From: Leptolyngbya sp. PCC 7375
GTDB lineage: Bacteria > Cyanobacteriota > Cyanobacteriia > Phormidesmidales > Phormidesmidaceae
Length of the DNA stretch: 64,000 nucleotides
Assembly (NCBI RefSeq): GCF_000316115.1
Contig: NZ_JH993797.1
Coordinates: 1,846,486-1,910,485 of the forward strand
Direction of reading: 5' to 3'
The notes beneath the pieces are model-generated. The model searched no databases and was not told where the DNA came from. It saw only the letters and a list, made by a program, of their open reading frames with translations. Shown here one piece after another: positions 1 through 8,818 of the stretch (its first letter is position 1; every line of letters begins with the position of its first letter). The position numbers were made by a program, and so were the translations under genes.

Positions 1-179
1 CCGATGAGAAGAATGGTGTTCGCAAGGATGGTGCATCCGAAGTCCGTGATTTTGCAATGAAGACCACCACAGGTGAAGAATTCATGCAAAAACGGACAGT
101 TCCGGTTGGCTCCAACTGGCCTGGGAAAAGCGTTAATGATCCAGCAAAACCCACTGTAATCGTTGTACGACGGAAGTAG
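1..179 (+). CDS. C-terminal fragment of a protein that begins before the window
   Basis: An open frame runs from base 3 to a TAG at 177-179, giving about 58 residues that end in VVRRK. The piece is polar, with many Lys, Thr and Asp, and has no membrane segment or motif I recognise. There is no convincing start codon with a ribosome site inside the window, so it is most likely the tail of a longer gene. Function unknown. Confidence 0.4.
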   Translation, partial: DEKNGVRKDGASEVRDFAMKTTTGEEFMQKRTVPVGSNWPGKSVNDPAKPTVIVVRRK

Positions 180-274
180 ATTCTGATTCAGATAATTCTG
201 TGATATAGCAAGCTTTCCCACATAGAATGATTGTGATATGAGTTCTAGAAAAAGTCAGAATCCCAACCAAATGT

Positions 275-646
275 ATGGCTTCGATTGATGCTCAAAAAAT
301 GCGCCTGTATCGACAATCGGCCCAAAAGCGTGCCGAGCAAAAAGAATATGAATTAAAGTGCAGGCATCAGTGGGCATTATCAATTGCTAAAGAAGCCGCT
401 GCAATCCTAAAAAATGAATTTCAGGTGCAACGAGTGGTTTTATTTGGTTCGATGGTGGACTGGCATGCTACCCATGCAACTTCTGACCTTGACCTAGCGG
501 TTTGGGGGCTCTCAGACGATGCTCTATACTCTGCGGTAGGTAGGGTACTGGCTTTGGACAATCGATTAAAAATTGATTTAGTAATGGCTGAGGATGTCTC
601 TCCTAATGTTATGGCTGAGATTGAGCGTTTACATCAAGAGTTATGA
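275..646 (+). CDS. MNT-type minimal nucleotidyltransferase (MntA-like antitoxin)
   Basis: The 123-residue protein has the pol-beta nucleotidyltransferase signature: GS at 58-59, then D71 and D73 in SDLDLAV, and a third acidic residue, D101, in KIDLV. The length is typical of stand-alone MNT proteins. In the best studied pairs (MntA-HepT) the MNT protein neutralises its HEPN partner by adding AMP groups to it. Here the stop overlaps the start of the HEPN gene (ATGA at 643-646), so the two are translationally coupled. About 30 charged N-terminal residues precede the domain. No clear Shine-Dalgarno site supports the ATG at 275. The toxin-antitoxin role is inferred from the gene pairing and family. 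Confidence 0.8.
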   Translation: MASIDAQKMRLYRQSAQKRAEQKEYELKCRHQWALSIAKEAAAILKNEFQVQRVVLFGSMVDWHATHATSDLDLAVWGLSDDALYSAVGRVLALDNRLKIDLVMAEDVSPNVMAEIERLHQEL

Positions 647-1122
647 ATACATATGCGATCGCACTAGCCGCTCGACTCCAAGCTGAACTAAGTGACTTAG
701 CACAGATTGTCGAACGTGCTCAGACGCTTTTGAAAAAAGCTGTTGAGCAGGATGAAGATTATTACGATGGGGTGGCCTTAAATCTGCATAGTTTTTATAC
801 GGGAACAGAACGAATCTTAGAAGAGATTGCTAAAGCAATTGATGGTTCTGTCCCTGAGGGTGCGGGCTGGCACCGAGACTTGTTAATGCAGATGTCTACA
901 GAACTGTCAACTGTTCGACCGGCTGTGATCAGCCGTGGTACTCGCCATTGTCTAGATGAGTATCGTGGGCTGAGACATATTGTCCGAAATATTTATACGT
1001 TCAATCTCAAGCCTTCTCGTCTACGTGAGTTGGTTACTGACCTACCCCAGTGTTATGGAGGGTTAAAGGCAGATATCGATAGCTTCTGCCTATTTCTCAA
1101 TGAGCTGGCTGCAGATACATAA
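643..1122 (+). CDS. HEPN-domain protein (HepT-like toxin partner)
   Basis: This 159-residue all-helical protein starts inside the stop of the MNT gene. Its C-terminal motif is EYRGLRHIVRNIYTF at about 106-120. The canonical HEPN ribonuclease motif is R-x(4-6)-H followed by a Tyr two residues later. Here the matching stretch is RHIVRN (111-116), with Asn where the catalytic His is expected. As I recall, other members of this HepT-like subgroup carry a similar RHxxRN form, so it may be a family trait rather than inactivation. Likely role: RNA-cleaving toxin of an MNT/HEPN module at the edge of the conflict island. The role is inferred; the domain call is fairly secure. Confidence 0.7.
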   Translation: MNTYAIALAARLQAELSDLAQIVERAQTLLKKAVEQDEDYYDGVALNLHSFYTGTERILEEIAKAIDGSVPEGAGWHRDLLMQMSTELSTVRPAVISRGTRHCLDEYRGLRHIVRNIYTFNLKPSRLRELVTDLPQCYGGLKADIDSFCLFLNELAADT

Positions 1123-1160
1123 TTTGTTCTCACAACCTAAGATTGTTGGTTAGAGTGCTT

Positions 1161-2315
1161 TCACCGAAAGGCCCTTGGAGCGTTGCATACTACTCGAAAA
1201 CCGATATGGTTAGCGCGGCGATCAGGCTCAACGGTAAGGCGAGAAGCAGACCGACAATACCTTGGAGCATGATTCCAGGAACCACCACGCCTGACTCTAT
1301 GGATCTTCGCTTCCTTCGTCAACCGAAACCAAGTGCGCCCATCAGTTGGCGCTCCCTCGTAGTTATCATGCCAATGGTCTTGACACCATTCCCAAACATT
1401 ACCATGCATATCACATAAACCGAAGGCATTGGCTATACCAAAATGAGCTACTGGGGTTGTTTTCTTCCGATATTCCCCCTTTGGTCCCCGACCATAAAAT
1501 CCTGACCAATCAAATTCTTCGTTGTCTGTTCCTTGATAGTTAGCCAAATCTGTTGTTATGGTCTCTCCAAAGTAGAATGGTGTTTCAGTACCTGCTCGAC
1601 ACGCATATTCCCACTCGGCCTCTGTAGGTAAGCGATAACTTCGGTTTGTATAGACTGAGAGCCGAGCGCAGAACTCTACAGCATCATTCCAAGACACATT
1701 TTCAACGGGATGATTATCACCTTTGAAGGAGGCAGGATCAAGATTCAGTTCGTGCTCACCTTGGGCAAGTTCTGCGATTGCTCTCCACTGAGCCTGAGTG
1801 ATGGGATATCGTCCCATAAACAAGGTCGGTACACTTGTCTTATGCTGAGGGCCTTCGGTCTCTTGACGATCTAATTCATCTTCTAAAGAACCCATGAGAA
1901 ATGTTCCGCCAGGTACTCGGATCATATCTAACCCTATTTCACCGGGTAACCGCTCAACAAAATAGCGTACCTGTTTCTGTTCATAATCAAAGGAAAGTTT
2001 TGATGAGGAAAATTTTGGCAATTTAATAGATTGCTTATCTGCAACTGTTGCAGCTTCCATAATGTCAATGTGAAAGTACGAGCAAATAGCATCAATACTG
2101 TCATACTTTGCTCGGGCTCCCCTAAGAATACGACGTAAAGTACTTTTACTAATTGATGCGTTATAACTTTCAGACTCTCCGATAGCATTTGTTAAGCCTG
2201 ATAAATACCCGTCCGGAAATTTTAATTTTGAGGCTTTCACAATTCGTTCTCTATATTCCTCTTTTAGAATCAAGTAAGAGGATGCTTCAAATGGCAACTT
2301 ATCTTTGTCTGTCAT
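1161..2315 (-). CDS. HTH plus formylglycine-synthase-fold (SUMF1/CLec) protein
   Basis: The protein has 384 residues. Residues 55-90 (SKSTLRRILRGARAK then DAICSYFHID) look like the small helix-turn-helix found at the N-termini of cyanobacterial conflict proteins. Residues 129-380 are a formylglycine-generating-enzyme fold, with VPGGTFLMGS, YPITQAQW, PVENVSW, RLPTEAEWEYACRAG, GNVWEWCQDHW, RGGSW and GFRVV. True oxygenase FGEs carry two copper-binding Cys just after RGGSW; here that stretch is NHAPRYC, with only the second Cys kept, so catalysis is doubtful. The end of the domain resembles the variable region of diversity-generating retroelement targets. It is the last gene of the operon, 47 bases after the Csx3-ATPase gene. 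Probable role: ligand-binding sensor of the system. Confidence 0.75.
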   Translation of the reverse strand: MTDKDKLPFEASSYLILKEEYRERIVKASKLKFPDGYLSGLTNAIGESESYNASISKSTLRRILRGARAKYDSIDAICSYFHIDIMEAATVADKQSIKLPKFSSSKLSFDYEQKQVRYFVERLPGEIGLDMIRVPGGTFLMGSLEDELDRQETEGPQHKTSVPTLFMGRYPITQAQWRAIAELAQGEHELNLDPASFKGDNHPVENVSWNDAVEFCARLSVYTNRSYRLPTEAEWEYACRAGTETPFYFGETITTDLANYQGTDNEEFDWSGFYGRGPKGEYRKKTTPVAHFGIANAFGLCDMHGNVWEWCQDHWHDNYEGAPTDGRTWFRLTKEAKIHRVRRGGSWNHAPRYCRSASRLTVEPDRRANHIGFRVVCNAPRAFR

Positions 2316-2362
2316 AGCGACTCTAATATATTTGAGTTAACATCTCCTTACGCCTTCTGTGT

Positions 2363-3268
2363 CTAAAGTATCTTTTTCTGTATCTCCTCCAATACACACT
2401 CAGGCACCTCGATTTCAGATTGGCCTGACCAAGGGCCTGAAATAATTTCGAGAAAAGGCTCTGTTTGCAGAATTCTTTGAGTTGGCTCTAAAACACTATG
2501 AATGACAATCAATGGATTCAGATAAGGACTATAGAAACGATGCAATTCATCTATCTCCTTAGTTAAGTGACTGATAATGATGTAGTCGGTACAACTTTCT
2601 AATAAAGGTTGCTTCTCAGGCAGAGGGAGCCCCCCAGCATCAACTAGAAGATACTCGGTGATCTGTCGTAAATTTTGTACTGCTTTAGCATGGCTCTGGT
2701 AATAATTGTGAATCAATCGGGCAGTTTCAGGATTTTCGTGAATATGATACTCATTGGTATTCATCTGGGATGATGAATCACTTAGTGAATATATCCAGTT
2801 CCCTTCACTATCCCAACTAGCATGATATAAAAATACGCTGTATGGAGGAGATTGTTGTTGCAATAGTGCTTTTCGTAAGATGTTTAAAAATATACTCTTT
2901 CCACTATTAGGTGGCCCACCTATCAAAATAGCTGGGCAAGGTATTTGATTAAGATGAACCGGAATACTATCGCCGACGGCTGGTTCTGTCACCCAACTTT
3001 GTACCACTACAATTTCGTTATCGCGGAAAGTATAGCAGCCAATCCATGGGGCTGATCGGCAAAGTGAAATAAGTCTTCCGTGTAGCCATAAAGGAGCCGC
3101 ACCAAAGATAACCACTTCACGTGTCAGATCTAGGTCAGCCGGTAGCTGAATGGGTAAAAGTGCATCCGGCGGCATTAGACTCTGAGGTTGAGTCAAACTG
3201 ATACTCAAAGTTTGATAAGCATTCTCTCTAGCACTAAGGCTATTGACGTCAAGCTGAATAAAACTCAT
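2363..3268 (-). CDS. Degenerate Csx3-like domain fused to a P-loop NTPase
   Basis: In this 301-residue protein, residues 45-105 match the Csx3 fold (VVIFGAAPLWLHGRL, then IVVVQSW and VGDSIPV) and are closely similar to the C-terminus of the neighbouring vWA protein. The His and the DPRLG loop of Csx3 ring nucleases are missing: the loop reads CYTFRDN (78-84). This copy is therefore probably a binding or scaffold domain, not a nuclease. Residues 117-125 (GGPPNSGKS) form a Walker A loop, and YLLVDAGG around 206-213 is a Walker B-like strand, so the second half is a small NTPase of the AAA/kinase type. Csx3-ATPase fusions are known near type III CRISPR systems. The gene overlaps the upstream vWA gene by 20 bases. 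Confidence 0.7.
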   Translation of the reverse strand: MSFIQLDVNSLSARENAYQTLSISLTQPQSLMPPDALLPIQLPADLDLTREVVIFGAAPLWLHGRLISLCRSAPWIGCYTFRDNEIVVVQSWVTEPAVGDSIPVHLNQIPCPAILIGGPPNSGKSIFLNILRKALLQQQSPPYSVFLYHASWDSEGNWIYSLSDSSSQMNTNEYHIHENPETARLIHNYYQSHAKAVQNLRQITEYLLVDAGGLPLPEKQPLLESCTDYIIISHLTKEIDELHRFYSPYLNPLIVIHSVLEPTQRILQTEPFLEIISGPWSGQSEIEVPECVLEEIQKKIL

Positions 3269-5438
3269 GAGGAATTTCTACCACTAAAACTTGTCCAACC
3301 TCAACCTGATCTGAGTGGGTCTCGACAACAACTGCTCCCCCTGAACCTAGTGCACTACCACCAAGGCGTGGATCAAAAAAGGCTATCCAGGCTGATGCTC
3401 GGCAGGCATGAAGCAAATACCCATAAAGCCATATAGGGGCTTTACCCTCAATAACAATACCCTGACTAGATTTTATGCTCTTAGGTAAGGTGAGTCCCTT
3501 CAAATCAGCGGGAACAAGCAGTTTATTGACATCCATGATGCGAATATGCAAATGCTGATATGGAAGATCTGTAATAATCGTAACGGAGGCAATCTCAAGC
3601 TCAACATTAGAAACTGTTAAGACATCGGCTATTTTTGGTCGAATTTGGACTGCTGTATATTCGAGGGTTTTCAGTTCTGGAAAATCTGAAGCATCGCCTA
3701 TGTTCAGTTGAATTTGGACCGTTTCATAATCAAGAGTTTGCAAAGCTGGAAGATTAAGGAACTCGGCGACATCGTATTCAAAGGTTTGGAGAGGAAAGTC
3801 GGGCCATTCGGTAGCAATAGCTGGTTTTACCGAAACTTGAGAGTCTAGTTGGCTGGCTAACTCTGCATACTCGCTGCCTAACGCACGGAGGATTTGGGCT
3901 GTAACTTGAGCAAATGTTTTCAAACCATACCGATCGGCTTCAGCCTTTAACTCGGGAGATAACAATAACGCTCTAAAGTCTGCCAAGGTGCAGTTTAGTT
4001 TCTCTGCTACATGTCCTGATACCTTCTCAATGACAGCAACAGCATCTACGGTTGGCAAAATATCTAACAATCGCTCCCGAGTCTCTGCCGGAAAGTCATA
4101 CTGAACCAGTTCTGGATCGGTAATTTCTGACTGATCAATAGATCGCTGCAACAGCCCACTCAAAAACACTTCCGCCACTGGCACAGGAGACTCTACGTCT
4201 GGCAACATAGCGGCTCGGATCAATCGCATCACTGGCAGCGTAATCACCGGAGCGGCTGATAACAAAGCTGCCAACCGTCGTGCTGCCGGAGTTGCTCGTA
4301 ATCGAAACTGTTCTAAACGATCATTGAGGTCATGCGCTGAGCGCTCAATGGTTTGCTCCCACCCCTCAGCTGGTAACACAAACCCAGGAGTTGACTGTCG
4401 TCGATCGCCCGATAGCATGCGGCTCCACGTACTGATTGCGGGGCCATCGGTGGTTATCACCGGTACACAAATGGCAGTTCCAGCCAAGTTAGTGCTAGCC
4501 CCTTGCGTAAGGCGCTTAGGCGATCGCAACCCCAAAAACGTAGGCATCAGGTTTTGATTCACTGCGCCTGGAATCCGATTCCGAATGACCACATGGTCAC
4601 CCACACCTAGCGCCGTTCGCTTCCACATCCAGTCCGGCAGCACCTGCCAAATCGCCGTGGGCATTGACTGCCCCCACTGGGCCAAAACGGGCTGCAACGA
4701 CCCATCCCACCAGTAATCGGCTGTGCAGTCGCTAAATACTAGCGTCAACCGTCGCCCCGTTGGGGACAGTAGCACCCTTGGGCTCCGCACAGTCCGATCG
4801 GGGATAGCACAAAGACCTGGCGTTCCCTGGTCAACCACCAATTCCCACACCCGAAAGTCGCGAAACGAACCGTAGCACCGTAGCAGTCGCTGAATATCAT
4901 CAATCAACCGCTGCCATAGGGCCATACTGGCGCTGCCATCGATGACCAGAGCCACCTCAAACCACGGTTCTCGATCCGGTTCTAACACCGGAGACCAAAT
5001 ATCAGTTTCTGCAATGCGCTCAACGGTCGCCGTTTCATTCAAGTGGCTAGCGGTCGCAGAGGCGATTTGTTTAAGCAGCGGTCGCAGAGCCCGGACCAGC
5101 GGCAATGTATCTTCGACATAGCTAGGGTCAGGGACAGAAATGGGTAGCGCTTTAGCCGGTAAATTCCCAGCGGGACCAGCGGCAATATCAGCTCTGCCTT
5201 CATCTAGTGCGTTTTGGCTATCATTCTCTTCGTCGTCAAACTCATCCTCCCAGTCATCAGGGGTAATCGTGTCGTCATCATCCTGAATCTTCTGCTCAGA
5301 CTGTTCGATAGCTGTCTCATCCTGGTTCTCTACCGGCTCTGGTTCCGACTGCCGCATAGCCAGCCAGAGGATATCCGCAATCTCTGTCGGATTTAGTGCA
5401 CAGTCACTCAGAGCTGCAATAAACCGCTCGGTGTTCAT
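3249..5438 (-). CDS. vWA (SAV_2336-like) protein with C-terminal Csx3 domain
   Basis: The protein has 729 residues. Residues 1-30 (ending ADILWLAMRQ) resemble the SAV_2336 N-terminus, followed by an acidic linker (38-80). A vWA domain follows, with a MIDAS-type DGSASM at 167-172, then a helical region around 360-540. A linker with two near-repeats follows (LQTLDYETVQIQL and LKTLEYTAVQIRP). In related cyanobacterial proteins I recall this linker leading into an FGE domain. Here it leads into a Csx3 domain (about 640-725) with GKAPIWLYGYLLH, DPRLGG at 689-694 and GGAVVVETH. His677 and Asp689 match residues conserved in Csx3 cyclic-tetra-adenylate ring nucleases. The start overlaps the MoxR stop as ATGA, so translation is coupled. 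Likely a regulatory adaptor that responds to a cyclic nucleotide; that last step is inference. Confidence 0.8.
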   Translation of the reverse strand: MNTERFIAALSDCALNPTEIADILWLAMRQSEPEPVENQDETAIEQSEQKIQDDDDTITPDDWEDEFDDEENDSQNALDEGRADIAAGPAGNLPAKALPISVPDPSYVEDTLPLVRALRPLLKQIASATASHLNETATVERIAETDIWSPVLEPDREPWFEVALVIDGSASMALWQRLIDDIQRLLRCYGSFRDFRVWELVVDQGTPGLCAIPDRTVRSPRVLLSPTGRRLTLVFSDCTADYWWDGSLQPVLAQWGQSMPTAIWQVLPDWMWKRTALGVGDHVVIRNRIPGAVNQNLMPTFLGLRSPKRLTQGASTNLAGTAICVPVITTDGPAISTWSRMLSGDRRQSTPGFVLPAEGWEQTIERSAHDLNDRLEQFRLRATPAARRLAALLSAAPVITLPVMRLIRAAMLPDVESPVPVAEVFLSGLLQRSIDQSEITDPELVQYDFPAETRERLLDILPTVDAVAVIEKVSGHVAEKLNCTLADFRALLLSPELKAEADRYGLKTFAQVTAQILRALGSEYAELASQLDSQVSVKPAIATEWPDFPLQTFEYDVAEFLNLPALQTLDYETVQIQLNIGDASDFPELKTLEYTAVQIRPKIADVLTVSNVELEIASVTIITDLPYQHLHIRIMDVNKLLVPADLKGLTLPKSIKSSQGIVIEGKAPIWLYGYLLHACRASAWIAFFDPRLGGSALGSGGAVVVETHSDQVEVGQVLVVEIPHEFYSA

Positions 5439-6622
5439 TTGCCCCCTGGGTCACTGGTCAAACGGCGGAGCAGGATTTCCTCCAAGGCTTTTAACTCGTC
5501 GGCTTTTGTCTGCTCATCATTGTCAGCACTGAGCTGAGACTGCCGCACCATATAAACTAAATTCAACAGCTGATCGGTTGCCAGGGAAGATTTTTTGCTT
5601 TGGAGCTTCTGGGCAAATTCAACAATGAGCGGATCGACTTCTTTTTTAACCTGTTCCCAGGTGGTGTCACTGGCTTCCCGTTTAAAGTGGGCACCGACAA
5701 TGTTTTCTAGCACCGTACTATCCGCCGGATCAGGCATGGTAATACGTAAACAACGGCGTAAAAATGCTGGTGGAAAGTCTCTCTCTCCATTGCTAGTCAT
5801 AATCACCAGGGGAAATTCGTAGCAGGTGACTTTGCCCTGCACAATCTCAGTTGGCAGCTGCTCATCGGCTGTGCGTACTGACATGGGCGCATTGCTTTTT
5901 TGGCGCACAAGTTCAGGAATTTCGTAGCTACCTTCTTCAAACAGGTTGAGCAAATCGTTAGGCAGATTCAGGTCGCTCTTATCGACCTCGTCGATCAGTA
6001 ATACACGGGGTAAATGGGAGGGTAAAAATGCCGTGCCCACAGGACCGAGCTGGATATAGTCTCCTAAACTGCGGCCTTGCTTGAGCTGGTCGATTTTGGC
6101 GCGGTCGTAATCTTCATCTTTATCTTTTGCCAGCAGAGTTTGTAGCTCTAGTTCTGATTTGTCAAATTGGGTGTCTTGTAAACGTGCGATCGCATCATAC
6201 CGATACAGCGCATCTGACAGAGTAGACCGGGTAGTAATCGGCCATAGCAGCACCGGCCCTAGCTGTAGCTCATAGGCAATGGCATAGGCTAAGGACGTTT
6301 TTCCCGAACCTGGATTTCCCGTAATTAACAAAGGACGACGTAAGGCCAGTGCCGAGTTAACCGCTGTCAGAATATCCGACTGGCCCGTGCCTGCCTGACG
6401 AATCCGAAAACTCTGTCCCCGCTCCCGAGAGCGAGTATCTAACCGCTGCTCACTACGGAGTTCAGCCCACCGCTGTTCACTAGCCTGCCGCCAGTCCTGG
6501 TCAAAGTCTGCTATGGACATAAACTGCCGCCAGGCAGGCCGCTCAACGATCGGCTGCAGCGGATGTTGCTGTGGCTGACTATCACTATTAAGACCACCCG
6601 TAAAAAATTTCCAGTCAGACAT
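5435..6622 (-). CDS. MoxR-type AAA+ ATPase of the ternary conflict system
   Basis: From the preferred start (MSDWKFF at 6622, 8 bases after the upstream stop and behind a weak AGAG) the protein has 395 residues. An in-frame start at 6703 would overlap the upstream gene by more than 70 bases and adds no recognisable sequence. Walker A is GNPGSGKTS at 102-110. Walker B is VLLIDEVDKS with Asp/Glu at 211-212. Sensor 1 is IMTSNGERDFPP with Asn278, followed by RRC at about 289-291, the likely arginine finger. MoxR ATPases work with vWA proteins as NTP-driven remodelling or activation machines, and the partner is encoded next with a 4-base overlap. Regulation is probably shared through the operon. 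Confidence 0.85.
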   Translation of the reverse strand: MSDWKFFTGGLNSDSQPQQHPLQPIVERPAWRQFMSIADFDQDWRQASEQRWAELRSEQRLDTRSRERGQSFRIRQAGTGQSDILTAVNSALALRRPLLITGNPGSGKTSLAYAIAYELQLGPVLLWPITTRSTLSDALYRYDAIARLQDTQFDKSELELQTLLAKDKDEDYDRAKIDQLKQGRSLGDYIQLGPVGTAFLPSHLPRVLLIDEVDKSDLNLPNDLLNLFEEGSYEIPELVRQKSNAPMSVRTADEQLPTEIVQGKVTCYEFPLVIMTSNGERDFPPAFLRRCLRITMPDPADSTVLENIVGAHFKREASDTTWEQVKKEVDPLIVEFAQKLQSKKSSLATDQLLNLVYMVRQSQLSADNDEQTKADELKALEEILLRRLTSDPGGK

Positions 6623-6630
6623 AGGCTCTA

Positions 6631-8574
6631 CTAAGCAGCAGGCTGCCGCAAACGACCATTTTTCCAGTCCACCAGGACTGGCAACCGATGCGGACAATCG
6701 CATAATAAGCCCAAATCAGGCAGGCGAGACCGTTCCTTTCGAATAACCTCAGCTAAGGTGGCAGAATCTTTTAGATTTACGGCCTGCAGCAGGTGATCGA
6801 TTTGCTCTAACAGCTTTGTAGTATCTGCTGGAGGTCCATAGGACCAAAACCACAGCGGAATACCCGCCCATAGCACAGTCCCCAATAGCTGTTCCAAATC
6901 CTCGTGATCGTCCGGTAGAGCCGCTAGCAGCTTGAGGATGAGCGTGTCACATCCTTCTGGCAGGTCTTCTGCCAAAGCCTCAAAGTCCAGTTCAGTGACT
7001 GGGTGGCTAAGGGTTAGCAAATCTTCATCACAGCACGCTTGCAAACGGGTTAGCTTCTGTTGTAAGCATTCCAACCATTCGTCTGCAAAGTCTTCCAGGG
7101 TGAGTCGGTCTAGCGATCGCACCAGTGTATTCCGAATTTGCTTAAGTTCTTTTGGCTTGCCCAAACCGGCTTTAATTTTCCACTCATGCACCGGTTGATC
7201 AAAATGTCGCCAAGACAGAAAGAATTCGATGGTCTTCACCCCTTTGGCTTTGCCCACAGCAACAGATAAATACTTGGATAATGCTCTGTCCGGCTCATTC
7301 AGGGAACACTGGGCATCTGGCGGTAGCAAATCTGTTGTCACATTACCCGCACCATCATCAAACTCTGCTCGGATAGATACTGTGTCCTCATCATCCTTGG
7401 GCTCCAAGGTCACCAGAAGATAACCAGGAGATTTTTCTATCGGTTGAGGTTTCGGCTCTGCTGGCCGATGCTGTTCATACCAAGCTTTCAGCCCAGGCGA
7501 TATTTGCCGCACTTCAGCTCCTTCAGACGGGTGTTTAAACTCTTCGATTGTCCGTCCTACAAAGGTTACAGCCAGGCTGAGATCATCTGCCCGTGTGACT
7601 ATCTGCTTAAGTCCTTGCACAGTTTCTACCTGGGCTAATTCTGGATAGGCAAACGCTACCTTTTCAGAGGTCAATGCTTGCTCAAAGACCTGGCGACACA
7701 GGGGAGCAATTATCGACACGTCTGCATCTGTAAAGTAAGCAAACAGCTCATCCCAAACTTGAACGGCCACCTTGTATGTGGGAGCCTGAGTGCCTAGCAG
7801 CCCTACATTCGGTTCAAAGTTGGCCAAAATCTGAAAGGCAAAGGCACTGGCATGGTTGGATGCTGTTGCCTGGCGCACATCCTCCGGTGGCTGATTCGGG
7901 TCGTCGTTTTTGCCATCGATTAAATCCGAAATACCCCGCAACACCATGGCTGAAACAGGCTGCTGACGTTTTTGTACTGTTTGTAAAAAACCATAGCCTT
8001 CCATCTCTACTGCTAGCGAATCACTATATTCGTCCTTTAGGAACTGATAAACACTAGATTTTTTCGAGGATATAACCTTTTCACCAGCAGCAATCGGACC
8101 AACCCATGCCCGAGGAATCCTACTTTGATTACTCGTTAGTCGCTTGAGCCACGCTTGTTCATTACTACGAACCTCAGCTTTAGCTTCTTCCTCTAAAGCA
8201 AATGAACTAAGACCGATTTCAGGTCTAGTTTTGAACGTTTCTGCCGCTTTTCCTGATTCGTAGCCATAAATTTTTGTTGAGGCTACAACATCCCCGATTT
8301 TCACATCTTTCATACCGCCTGCCACACCAACAAACAGGATGACATCTGGTTGAAAGAAGGTAATCGCTCTTTCAGTTTGAGATGCGGCAGTAGGATCCCC
8401 TTTACCTATTTCAGCAATACCAACAGTCCAAGTTCGCTGGTTGGCTGTAAACGTTCCCTGCTCATAAATATTGCCTTCTGGATGCTTGACTCGTTGACTA
8501 TTCGCTAGCAATGACCTAACGGCCTTAAATTCAGTAGATATCGCTGTAAGAATAACTGCGCGCAGGTTGGGCAT
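6631..8574 (-). CDS. Nucleoside-phosphorylase effector fused to a VMAP-C domain
   Basis: From MPNLRAV at 8574 the protein has 647 residues. The frame stays open to 8688, but the phosphorylase fold begins at 8574. Residues 1-255 are a PNP/MTA-SAH nucleosidase fold: AVILTAISTEFKAV, FVGVAGGMKDVKIGDVV, AVEMEGYGF and VLRGISDLIDG. Residues about 265-350 are helical (FAYFTDADVSIIAPLCRQ), like a small effector-associated domain. From about 375 to the end the sequence resembles VMAP-C, with LLVTLEPKDDED, an AGIPLWFW strand and a PHRLPVLVDW end. In vWA-MoxR-VMAP systems the VMAP protein carries the effector or its recruiter, so the phosphorylase domain could act on a nucleoside or NAD-like compound. 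First gene of the operon; the boundary with the MoxR gene is 8 bases. Confidence 0.75.
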   Translation of the reverse strand: MPNLRAVILTAISTEFKAVRSLLANSQRVKHPEGNIYEQGTFTANQRTWTVGIAEIGKGDPTAASQTERAITFFQPDVILFVGVAGGMKDVKIGDVVASTKIYGYESGKAAETFKTRPEIGLSSFALEEEAKAEVRSNEQAWLKRLTSNQSRIPRAWVGPIAAGEKVISSKKSSVYQFLKDEYSDSLAVEMEGYGFLQTVQKRQQPVSAMVLRGISDLIDGKNDDPNQPPEDVRQATASNHASAFAFQILANFEPNVGLLGTQAPTYKVAVQVWDELFAYFTDADVSIIAPLCRQVFEQALTSEKVAFAYPELAQVETVQGLKQIVTRADDLSLAVTFVGRTIEEFKHPSEGAEVRQISPGLKAWYEQHRPAEPKPQPIEKSPGYLLVTLEPKDDEDTVSIRAEFDDGAGNVTTDLLPPDAQCSLNEPDRALSKYLSVAVGKAKGVKTIEFFLSWRHFDQPVHEWKIKAGLGKPKELKQIRNTLVRSLDRLTLEDFADEWLECLQQKLTRLQACCDEDLLTLSHPVTELDFEALAEDLPEGCDTLILKLLAALPDDHEDLEQLLGTVLWAGIPLWFWSYGPPADTTKLLEQIDHLLQAVNLKDSATLAEVIRKERSRLPDLGLLCDCPHRLPVLVDWKNGRLRQPAA

Positions 8575-8818
8575 CGCTGAACCGTAGACAAATAAGTAAC
8601 GACGTGAATTCCTGTAAAAAATAGAATACCTTAAATCAACTGCAAAGCCCTCATTATTGAGGGTTTGAGGGCCTGTCAAGAAAGTCAACTACCCCACCAA
8701 AATCCAAGCCATATCTATTTTGGTCGATACAATGAACTTTGCCCAGATTCTGGAAATTGTCCATCGAATTGTCCTACTTTCACAACGAATCGACACAATG
8801 AGTTAATTGATGACCGTT

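Noticed and set aside
1161..2315. Active formylglycine-generating enzyme
   Set aside because: The two catalytic Cys after RGGSW are not both present in either FGS-fold protein, and no sulfatase gene is near.
6631..8688. Longer start of the VMAP protein at 8688
   Set aside because: The added 38 residues come before the phosphorylase fold and show no conserved feature; the ATG at 8574 begins at the first strand.
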